Shown here piece after piece: positions 52,599-59,874 of a DNA stretch of 64,000 bases (the stretch's first letter is position 1; each line of letters opens with the position of its first letter). The stretch is from Actinomycetes bacterium. Its GTDB lineage: Bacteria > Actinomycetota > Acidimicrobiia > Acidimicrobiales > RAAP-2. The translations under genes and the position numbers were made by a program. The stretch covers positions 62,001 to 126,000 of the forward strand of contig JAKAEP010000002.1 of NCBI GenBank assembly GCA_021818265.1, given 5' to 3'. Under the pieces are notes generated by a model. It searched no databases. It saw nothing but the letters and a program-made list of their open reading frames with translations, and was not told the origin of the DNA.

Positions 52599-54470
52599 AT
52601 GGCGGCGCTGGCGACCCTGATCCTCCTGCTGCCCCTGGTGGGGGCGGTCGTGGCGATGAGCGTGCCCCGCCGCGCGCCCGAGCGCGCCGTCGGGGCGCTC
52701 ACCACCGGGGTGGTCGGGGCCAGCTTCGCCCTGGCCGTCGCGGCCTTCGTGGTCCTGCTCCACCACCAGGACCGCGAGGTGAGCGTCCACCTGTTCACGT
52801 GGATCTCGGTGGGGAGCCTCCACGTGCCGGCCTCGCTGCTGGTGGACCCGCTCTCGATCACCATGGCGCTCTTCGTCACCGGCATCTCGGCCCTGATCCA
52901 CCTGTACTCGATCGGCTACATGCACGGCGAGCGCGACTTCCGCAAGTTCTTCGTCTACCTGAACCTCTTCGTCTTCTCGATGCTGGTGCTCGTGCTCTCG
53001 GGCACGCTCGTGATGACCTTCGTCGGGTGGGAGGGCGTGGGCGCGTGCTCCTACTGGCTGGTCAGCTTCTACTTCGACCGCGACAGCGCGGCCAGCGCCG
53101 GCAAGAAGGCCTTCCTCTACAACCGGGTCGGCGACGTCGGGCTGCTGCTCGCCATGTTCCTGCTCTTCAGTCGGCTCCACACGCTCAGCTACCTCGGCGT
53201 CTTCTCGCGCGCGGGCCAGCTCTCGCCCACCGTGGCCACCCTGGTGGTGCTGGCCCTGCTGCTCGCCGCGACCGGCAAGAGCGCGCAGATCCCGCTCTTC
53301 AACTGGCTCCCCGACGCGATGGAGGGCCCGACCCCGGTCTCGGCGCTGATCCACGCCGCGACCATGGTGACGGCCGGTGTCTACCTGCTCGTGCGGATGT
53401 CGCCGGTGCTGGCCCTCTCCTCGTCGGGCCGGCTCACCATCGCGATCATCGGCGGGGCCACGGCCTTCGTGGCGGCGACCATCGCCACCGCCCAGCGCGA
53501 CATCAAGAAGGTCCTGGCCTTCTCCACGGTCTCTCAGATCGGCTACATGGTGCTGGCCGTCGGGGTGGGCGCCTACAGCGCGGCGATCTTCCTCATGGTC
53601 GCCCACGCCTTCTACAAGGCCCTGCTCTTCCTCGGCGCGGGGTCGGTGATCCACTCGCTGCACGGCGAGCAGGACCTCGGGCGCATGGGGGGGCTCGCGC
53701 GATTCTTGCCGCTCACCTTCCCGACGTTCCTCGTGGCCTGGCTCGCGATCGCCGGCATCCCGCCGTTCGCCGGCTTCTTCGCCAAGGGCGACGTCCTCAC
53801 CAACGCGTACCTGCACGACAAGGCGCTCTGGGCCCTCGGGGTGGTGACCGCCGTGCTGACCGCCTACTACATGAGCCGGCTGTTCGTGCTGTGCTTCCGC
53901 GGCGACGAGCGCTTCCGCGAGGTGACCCACGGCGCCGACCCGCACGAGTCGCCCTGGGTGATGACCCTGCCGCTGGTCGTCCTGGCGGTGCTCGCCGCGC
54001 TCGGCGGGGTCATCGACCTGCCGTGGGCCCACGGCCGGTCGCTCGCCACCTTCTTGCACCCGGTGCTCGGCTACGTCGCCCCGGTGGCCGGCGTGACGAC
54101 CGCGACCCAGTGGACGCTCGCCGCGGTCGACGTGGCCGCGGCCCTCGTGGGCCTGGCGGCGGCCTTCAGCGTGTGGAGCTCGCGCTCGAGCGACCCGCGC
54201 TACGAGTGGCCGTTCCTCGCGCGCGTGTGGCACTGGGACGACGCGTACGACACGGTGCTCGGCCGACCCCTCACTCGCGTCGCCGGGGTGAGCGAGGCCG
54301 TGGTCGAGCCCCGCGTGATCGACGGCGCGGTGGCCGCGGTGGCCGGGGCCGCCCGGCGCAGCGCGCTCGGCCTGCGCAAGGCCCAGTCGGGCTTCGTGCG
54401 CCACTACGCCCTCGCGACCGCCCTCGGGCTGTGCGTCGTCGTCGTCTACCTGGTGGCGAGGGTCGGTTAG
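52599..54470 (+). CDS. nuoL: NADH-quinone oxidoreductase subunit L
   Basis: The 623-residue antiporter-like proton-pumping subunit has the FVGWEGVGACSYWLVSFYF segment, NWLPDAMEGPTPVSALIHAATMVTAGVY, and Lys/Glu residues of the channel. Long amphipathic C-terminal helix expected. The gene follows nuoK by 1 nt. Confidence 0.96.
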   Translation: MAALATLILLLPLVGAVVAMSVPRRAPERAVGALTTGVVGASFALAVAAFVVLLHHQDREVSVHLFTWISVGSLHVPASLLVDPLSITMALFVTGISALIHLYSIGYMHGERDFRKFFVYLNLFVFSMLVLVLSGTLVMTFVGWEGVGACSYWLVSFYFDRDSAASAGKKAFLYNRVGDVGLLLAMFLLFSRLHTLSYLGVFSRAGQLSPTVATLVVLALLLAATGKSAQIPLFNWLPDAMEGPTPVSALIHAATMVTAGVYLLVRMSPVLALSSSGRLTIAIIGGATAFVAATIATAQRDIKKVLAFSTVSQIGYMVLAVGVGAYSAAIFLMVAHAFYKALLFLGAGSVIHSLHGEQDLGRMGGLARFLPLTFPTFLVAWLAIAGIPPFAGFFAKGDVLTNAYLHDKALWALGVVTAVLTAYYMSRLFVLCFRGDERFREVTHGADPHESPWVMTLPLVVLAVLAALGGVIDLPWAHGRSLATFLHPVLGYVAPVAGVTTATQWTLAAVDVAAALVGLAAAFSVWSSRSSDPRYEWPFLARVWHWDDAYDTVLGRPLTRVAGVSEAVVEPRVIDGAVAAVAGAARRSALGLRKAQSGFVRHYALATALGLCVVVVYLVARVG

Positions 54471-54472
54471 CC

Positions 54473-55969
54473 GTGCACTCCTCCTGGTACCTCGCCGCCC
54501 TGCTCGTCGTGCCCCTGCTCGGGGCGCTCGGCGCGCTCGCCGCCGCGCGCACCCGCGACGGCGCCTACCGCGTCGCCGTGGGAGCCTCGGTCGTCGAGCT
54601 CGCGCTCTCGCTCGTCGTGGCGTTCCTCTACGACCCGCACGTCCCGGGCGCCCACACGCTCGACTTCGCCACCCGCCACGTCCTGGCCGCACCCTTCGGG
54701 CTGGCCTACGACGTCGGCCTCGACGGGATCAGCCTGCTGCTCGTCGTCTTGACGAGCCTGGTGCTCTGCCTCGCGCTGCTCGGCGCGCGCGAGCGCCGCC
54801 GCGAGCCGGCCTTCGTGGCCTGGATGCTCGTGCTGACGGCCTGCACGATGGGCAGCTTCCTCGCCCAGGACGGCCTCGAGTTCTTCGTCTTCTTCGAGCT
54901 CACCCTGGTGCCGAGCTACTTCATCGTGGCCGAGTGGGGCGGGGCCGAGCGGGCCCGCGCCGCGCTCAAGTTCTTCGTCTACACCTTCACCGGTTCGGCC
55001 GCGCTGCTCGTCGGGCTGATCTACCTCGCCGTCGCCCACCAGAACCAGGTCGGCGGCCCGCTCACCTTCGCCTTCTCCGCGCTCGCCGCCACCACCCTGA
55101 GCCACGGGACGGCCGTCTGGCTCTTCGTCGCCTTCGCCGTGGCCTTCGCGGTGAAGAGCCCAATCTGGCCGCTGCACACCTGGTCGCCGCTGGCCTACGC
55201 CGAGGCCCCCACGGGGGGGTCGATCGAGCTCTCGGCGCTGCTCGCCAAGCTCGGCTCCTACGGGCTGCTGCGCCTGGCCGTCGGGCTCGTGCCGCTCGCG
55301 CTCGTCGACGTGCGCCCGGTCCTCTTGACCCTCGCGGTGATCGGGGTGCTCTACGGCTCGTTCGTCGCCTGCGCCACCCCCGACCTCAAGCGGCTCGTCG
55401 CCTACTCCTCGGTGGCCCAGATGGGCTTTGTCACCCTCGGGGTGATGAGCGGCTCGGCGATCGCCACCGAGGGAGCCCTGCTCTTGATGTTCAACCACGG
55501 CGTGATCACCGCCGGCTTCTTCTTGCTCATCGGGTTCATCGAGCGCCGTCGCGCCAGCTATCAGATCGGCGACCTCACCGGCCTCCAGGGACCGGCCCCG
55601 GTGCTCGCGGCCCTGTTCACCGTGGTGATGATGGCCTCGATCGGCCTGCCGGGGCTCTCGGGCTTCGTGAGCGAGTACCTCATCCTCATCGGCACCTTCG
55701 CCACCCACGCCTGGTGGGCCGCGTTCGCCACGCTCGGCGTGCTGGCCTCGGCCGCGTACCTGCTCTGGGCCTTCCAGCGCGTCTTCCACGGTCGCGCCCA
55801 GGGCCCCAACGAGCACCTCGAGGACGCCCGGCCGGCCGAGCGCTGGGTCATGGTCCCGGTCGTGGTGCTGGTCGTCGCCCTCGGCGTCTTCCCCCAGCCG
55901 GTGCTGAACCGGATCGCGCCCTCGGTCAACCAGCTGGTGGCCCACGAGATCTCGGCGGTGCACCCGTGA
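54473..55969 (+). CDS. nuoM: NADH-quinone oxidoreductase subunit M
   Basis: The 498-residue antiporter-like subunit has FFVFFELTLVPSYFIVAEWG, SPIWPLHTWSPLAYAEAPTGGS and SIGLPGLSGFVSEYLI. GTG lies 2 nt after the nuoL stop; the stop overlaps nuoN. Confidence 0.96.
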   Translation: MHSSWYLAALLVVPLLGALGALAAARTRDGAYRVAVGASVVELALSLVVAFLYDPHVPGAHTLDFATRHVLAAPFGLAYDVGLDGISLLLVVLTSLVLCLALLGARERRREPAFVAWMLVLTACTMGSFLAQDGLEFFVFFELTLVPSYFIVAEWGGAERARAALKFFVYTFTGSAALLVGLIYLAVAHQNQVGGPLTFAFSALAATTLSHGTAVWLFVAFAVAFAVKSPIWPLHTWSPLAYAEAPTGGSIELSALLAKLGSYGLLRLAVGLVPLALVDVRPVLLTLAVIGVLYGSFVACATPDLKRLVAYSSVAQMGFVTLGVMSGSAIATEGALLLMFNHGVITAGFFLLIGFIERRRASYQIGDLTGLQGPAPVLAALFTVVMMASIGLPGLSGFVSEYLILIGTFATHAWWAAFATLGVLASAAYLLWAFQRVFHGRAQGPNEHLEDARPAERWVMVPVVVLVVALGVFPQPVLNRIAPSVNQLVAHEISAVHP

Positions 55970-57441
55970 GCCTCACCGTCCCCTCGATCCACTACCTGGC
56001 CCTGCTGCCGGTGCTCACGACCTTCGGCGCCGCCGTGGTGCTGATGGTGATGAGCGCCCTGGCGCCGCGCCCCCTGCGACCCGCGGCGTCCCTGGCGGTG
56101 GTGCTCGCGACGTGCGTCGCCGTCGTGGTCGAGGCGGCCGTCCAGTGGTCCTACGTGGCCGACCACGGGGCGACGACCACCGTCGCCCACGCCGTCGTGC
56201 TCGACGGCTTCGCCGTCGTGGGGACGGTCGCGGTCGCGGTCGCCCTCGGGCTCAGCGCCCTGGTCGTCTTCGACTGGGGCGCGCGCGCCCGCGTGCTCGG
56301 CGCCGAGGTGCCGGTGCTCGCCCTGGCCTCGAGCGCGGGGGCCCTGCTCATGGTCCAGGCGAACGACCTCATCGTCGTCTTCTTGGGCCTCGAGACGCTC
56401 TCGCTCGGGCTGTACGTGCTGGCCGGCTTCGACCGCCACCGCACCGGCTCGTCCGAGGCGGCGCTCAAGTACTTCCTGCTGGGCGGGTTCGCCTCGGCGA
56501 TCTTCATCTACGGGGCGGCCCTCGTCTACGGGGCCACCGGCTCGACGAACCTGAGCTCGATCGCCTACTTCCTCGGCACGAACGTCGTCCTGCGCCCCGG
56601 GCTGCTCTACGCCGGCGGCGCGCTGCTGCTCGTGGGCTTCGGCTTCAAGGTGGCGGCCGCGCCGTTCCACCAGTGGTCGCCCGACGTCTACCAGGGCTCG
56701 CCCACGCCGGTCACGGGCATGATGGCCTCGATCGTGAAGGTGGGCGCCTTCTTGGCCCTGGTGCGCGTGCTGGTCTCGGCCCTGGGCACCCAGCTCGACA
56801 CCTGGCGGCCGATCCTCTACGCCCTGGTGATCGCGACCTGCGTGGTGGGGGCGGTGCTCGGCCTCGCCCAGCGCGACGTGAAGCGCCTGCTCGCGTACTC
56901 CTCGATCAACCAGGCCGGCTTCATGCTCCTCGGGGTGTGGACCGGCAGCGCCTCGGGCGCGGCCGGGACGCTCTTCTACGTCCTCACCTACGCGCCGGTG
57001 GTGGTGGCGACCTTCGCCGTGGTGACCCTCGTCGGCGGGGTGGGCGACTCCCGCCACGCGATCGACGGCTACCGGGGACTCGCCCGGCGCCAGCCGTGGC
57101 TGGGCGGGGCGCTCGTGGTGCTGCTCTTGAGCCAGCTCGGGGCGCCCCTCACGGTCGGGTTCTACGCGAAGTACGCCGTGCTCTCGGCGACCCTCGCCTC
57201 GGGCGGCGGGGCCCTCGCCCTGGTCGCGCTGCTCTCGGCGGCGATCGCCGCGGCCTTCTACCTGCGCTGGGTGATGGTGCTCGTGGCCGAGGACGCCGAG
57301 GACGGCGCCGAGCGCGTGGCGGTGCCGCGCGCGACGGGCCTGGCGATCCTCGCCGGGGTCGCCGTGGCGCTGGTCTTCGGGGTGTGGCCGGGGCCGGTCG
57401 CCGCCTGGGCCCAGCACGCCACCCTGCTCTTCCTCCCGTGA
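55966..57441 (+). CDS. nuoN: NADH-quinone oxidoreductase subunit N
   Basis: The 491-residue antiporter-like subunit has FLGLETLSLGLYVLAGF, APFHQWSPDVYQGSPTPVT and LLSQLGAPLTVGFYAKY. It completes the A-N set. GTG overlaps the nuoM stop (GTGA), and its own stop overlaps the following ATP-grasp gene in the same way. Confidence 0.96.
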   Translation: MSLTVPSIHYLALLPVLTTFGAAVVLMVMSALAPRPLRPAASLAVVLATCVAVVVEAAVQWSYVADHGATTTVAHAVVLDGFAVVGTVAVAVALGLSALVVFDWGARARVLGAEVPVLALASSAGALLMVQANDLIVVFLGLETLSLGLYVLAGFDRHRTGSSEAALKYFLLGGFASAIFIYGAALVYGATGSTNLSSIAYFLGTNVVLRPGLLYAGGALLLVGFGFKVAAAPFHQWSPDVYQGSPTPVTGMMASIVKVGAFLALVRVLVSALGTQLDTWRPILYALVIATCVVGAVLGLAQRDVKRLLAYSSINQAGFMLLGVWTGSASGAAGTLFYVLTYAPVVVATFAVVTLVGGVGDSRHAIDGYRGLARRQPWLGGALVVLLLSQLGAPLTVGFYAKYAVLSATLASGGGALALVALLSAAIAAAFYLRWVMVLVAEDAEDGAERVAVPRATGLAILAGVAVALVFGVWPGPVAAWAQHATLLFLP

Positions 57442-58280
57442 GGGTCCTCGTCGCCACGTGCGCCGGGGACCGGGTCGACCCCGACAGCCCGCTGCTGCTC
57501 GAGGCGCTCGCGGCCGAGGGCCTCGAGGCCCGTCTCGCGGTCTGGGACGACCCCGATGAGACCTGGGAGGACGCCCTGGTCGTCATCCGCTCGACGTGGG
57601 ACTACACCGCCCGGCCCGAGGCGTTCCGCGCCTGGGCGGCCGGCGTGCCGCGCCTGCTGAACCCCTACCCGGTCGTGGCCTACTCCTCGGACAAGCGCTA
57701 CCTGCTCGACCTCGCCCGGCGCGGGGTGCCGGTCGTCGAGAGCCACGTCGTCGAGGTCGGCGACGCGGCGTCCCTGCCCGAGGGCGACCTCGTCGTCAAG
57801 CCCGTCGTGGGCGCGGGCTCGATCGACGCCGCCCGCTACGGCGCCGCCGAGCGCCAGGCGGCCCTCGCCCACGTGGCGCGCCTGCACCGGGCCGGGCGGG
57901 CCGCGCTGGTCCAGCCCTACGTCGCCTCGGTCGACGCCGAGGGGGAGACGGCCGTCGTCCTCGTCGACGGCGAGGTCACCCACCTCATGCGCAAGGGCGC
58001 GATGCTCAACACCGACGAGCTCGACCGCACCCAGCTCTACCGCTTCGAGCAGATGTCCCTCGCCGCACGCGACCCCGCCCTGGAGGGCCTGGCCCGCGAC
58101 GTCCTCGCCGCGGTCGCCGACGTCACCGGGGGCACCCTCCTCTACGCGCGCGTCGACCTCGTGCGCACCGAGGCGGGCTGGGCCGTGCTCGAGCTCGAGC
58201 TCGTCGAGCCCTCCCTCTTCCTCGGGTTCCACCCCCCGGCGGCGCGCCGCCTGGCCGCCGCGGTGCGCGCCCGGCTCTAG
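57438..58280 (+). CDS. ATP-grasp ligase coupled to nuoN
   Basis: The 280-residue ATP-grasp protein is of the glutathione-synthetase/cyclo-ligase (DcsG-like) type. The N-terminal VATCAGDRVDPDSPLLLEAL and LVVIRSTWDYTARP are typical. DLVVKPVVGAGSID and the metal-site LELELVEPSLFL mark the ATP-binding lobe. Such enzymes join a carboxylate to an amine via acyl phosphate. The GTG overlaps the nuoN stop, so it is probably the last gene of the nuo transcript, an unusual place for a ligase. Substrates unknown. Its stop shares CTAG with the MFS gene. Confidence 0.82.
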   Translation: MRVLVATCAGDRVDPDSPLLLEALAAEGLEARLAVWDDPDETWEDALVVIRSTWDYTARPEAFRAWAAGVPRLLNPYPVVAYSSDKRYLLDLARRGVPVVESHVVEVGDAASLPEGDLVVKPVVGAGSIDAARYGAAERQAALAHVARLHRAGRAALVQPYVASVDAEGETAVVLVDGEVTHLMRKGAMLNTDELDRTQLYRFEQMSLAARDPALEGLARDVLAAVADVTGGTLLYARVDLVRTEAGWAVLELELVEPSLFLGFHPPAARRLAAAVRARL

Positions 58281-59548
58281 GGCGCGGCGCCGGGGCCCGG
58301 TGCGGGGGCCGCGCGCGGGCCGACCCGGCCGGCGTCGACGGCGTTGACCCGGCGCGAGAGCAGGATGAGGACGGTGGGCGCCAGGCACACCAGGGTCATC
58401 ACGACGTAGTACGCGCGCACCCCGATGGCCCCGGCCAGGGCGCCCGCGACGACGAGCCCGACCGGCGCGAGGCCGAGCGAGACGAACCAGTCGACCGAGC
58501 TCGCCCGACCCATCATCTCGGCCGGGACCTCCTCTTGGACCATCGACTCCCAGAAGACGTTGCCCACCACGATCGAGGCCGAGACGACGACGGGGAAGAG
58601 CGCCACCTCCCAGAAGTGCGTGGCGACGCCCATGAGGAGGCCCGACAGGGTCCCGACGCCCCAGACGGCGAACATCGTGCGGATCCGCCGCCGGGGCATC
58701 CGCAGGTTCCCCGCGACGAGGCTCATCAGCGCGCCGGTCGCCCCGCCCAACGTGAAGACGAGGCCGACCTCGACCTTGGGCGCGTGCAGGACGTGGCGCA
58801 AGAAGTAGGGGACCAGCACGCTCTGGGGCACGAGGACGAGCGCGTTGACGAGCGCGACCGCGAGCAGGCTCGCCCAGAACCACGTCGTGCGCCGGACGTA
58901 GGCGAGGCCCTCGCGCACGTCGTGGAGCATCGAGGTGGCCTCGGCCCGCTCGGGCGCGGCGACGGGGCGCATCGCGAGCAGGAAGCCGGCGCTCACGGCG
59001 AAGGTCGCGGCGTCGATCGCGATGGCCCAGGCCGTCGAGTAGGCGGCGAGCACGCCGCCGATCGCCGGGCCGATCATCGAGCCCATGAGGTTCGACGAGA
59101 GGGGGCGGATCGAGTTCATCGCCGGCAGCAGCTCGGTGGGCACGATCTGGGGGGTGAGGGCCGCGTAGGCCGGCATGAACAGGGCGTCGAAGAGCCCGAA
59201 GACCAGGGCGAAGGCGATGAGCTCCCAGTAGTGCAGGGCGTTCGCGGCGATGACCGCGGTGAGCCCGGCCGTGAGCACGAAGCGCGAGCCGTCGGAGACG
59301 AGCAGCAGCGCGCGCCGGCTGAAGCGGTCGACGATGGCCCCTCCCACCAGGAGGAAAGCGACCATGGGGGCCATGCGTGCGGCGGCGAACCACGCGAGCA
59401 TCGAGGCACTGTGGGTCGTGTCGAGCACGAGCAGCGTGAGCGCCACCAGGGCCACGCCGTCACCGAGGTTGGAGACGGCCTGGCCCGTGAGCAAGAGGGT
59501 GGGCTCACGGTGCTGGACGAGCCGGGCGACGGCGAGCCTTCGTTGCAC
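58277..59548 (-). CDS. Major facilitator superfamily exporter
   Basis: The 423-residue 12-TM MFS protein is of the DHA3 (EntS-like) group. Seen: QAVSNLGDGVALVALTLLVLDTT at TM1, the loop GGAIVDRFSRRALLLVSDGSRF after TM2, and a second-half repeat. Exports of drugs or siderophores are known for the group, but no substrate can be named. The GTG start is leaderless. It converges with the ATP-grasp gene, sharing one CTAG as both stops. Confidence 0.88.
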   Translation of the reverse strand: MQRRLAVARLVQHREPTLLLTGQAVSNLGDGVALVALTLLVLDTTHSASMLAWFAAARMAPMVAFLLVGGAIVDRFSRRALLLVSDGSRFVLTAGLTAVIAANALHYWELIAFALVFGLFDALFMPAYAALTPQIVPTELLPAMNSIRPLSSNLMGSMIGPAIGGVLAAYSTAWAIAIDAATFAVSAGFLLAMRPVAAPERAEATSMLHDVREGLAYVRRTTWFWASLLAVALVNALVLVPQSVLVPYFLRHVLHAPKVEVGLVFTLGGATGALMSLVAGNLRMPRRRIRTMFAVWGVGTLSGLLMGVATHFWEVALFPVVVSASIVVGNVFWESMVQEEVPAEMMGRASSVDWFVSLGLAPVGLVVAGALAGAIGVRAYYVVMTLVCLAPTVLILLSRRVNAVDAGRVGPRAAPAPGPGAAP

Positions 59549-59554
59549 CGGACG

Positions 59555-59560
59555 ACACTA
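59555..59560 (-). promoter_or_regulatory. -10 box TAGTGT of leaderless MFS gene
   Basis: TAGTGT on the minus strand lies 6 nt before the GTG at 59548; no ribosome site. It touches the hairpin at 59564-59584. Confidence 0.5.
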
Positions 59561-59563
59561 GGG

Positions 59564-59584
59564 CCTCGCCGCGTGACGGCGGGG
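59564..59584 (-). terminator. Possible terminator of 63-aa gene
   Basis: CCTCGCCG and CGGCGGGG form an 8-bp stem (one wobble pair) with a 5-nt loop, just downstream of the small membrane gene that stops at 59594. No T-run follows. Confidence 0.3.
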
Positions 59585-59593
59585 TTACGGCCC

Positions 59594-59785
59594 CTAGACC
59601 TGGCCGCCCCCGGCGAGCCAGCGGTAGAGCGAGGTGACCGAGGCGCTGAGGAATGCGAGCACCACGCGCTCGACGGGGGGCACGGACGTGAGCGCGAGCA
59701 GCCACTCGCCCGCGGTCGCGACGCCCAGGCCCACCGCGACCTCGGTGGTGAGCTCGTCGCGTCGGATCGACACCGTGGTGAGCAT
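59594..59785 (-). CDS. Small membrane protein, 63 aa
   Basis: A short N-terminal stretch (MLTTVSIRRDELTTE) is followed by two hydrophobic segments (VGLGVATAGEWLLALTSV and VVLAFLSASVTSLYRWLAG). GGAGG lies 7 nt before the ATG at 59785, preferred to an upstream in-frame start at 59812. No family recognised. Confidence 0.6.
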   Translation of the reverse strand: MLTTVSIRRDELTTEVAVGLGVATAGEWLLALTSVPPVERVVLAFLSASVTSLYRWLAGGGQV

Positions 59786-59874
59786 CGTTGCCCCTCCGAG
59801 TGTGGTCAGCACCGTTCCTACTCCCGGGACGCTCCGGGGTCAACGACCGGCCGAGGCGACGACGAAGGGGCCGC

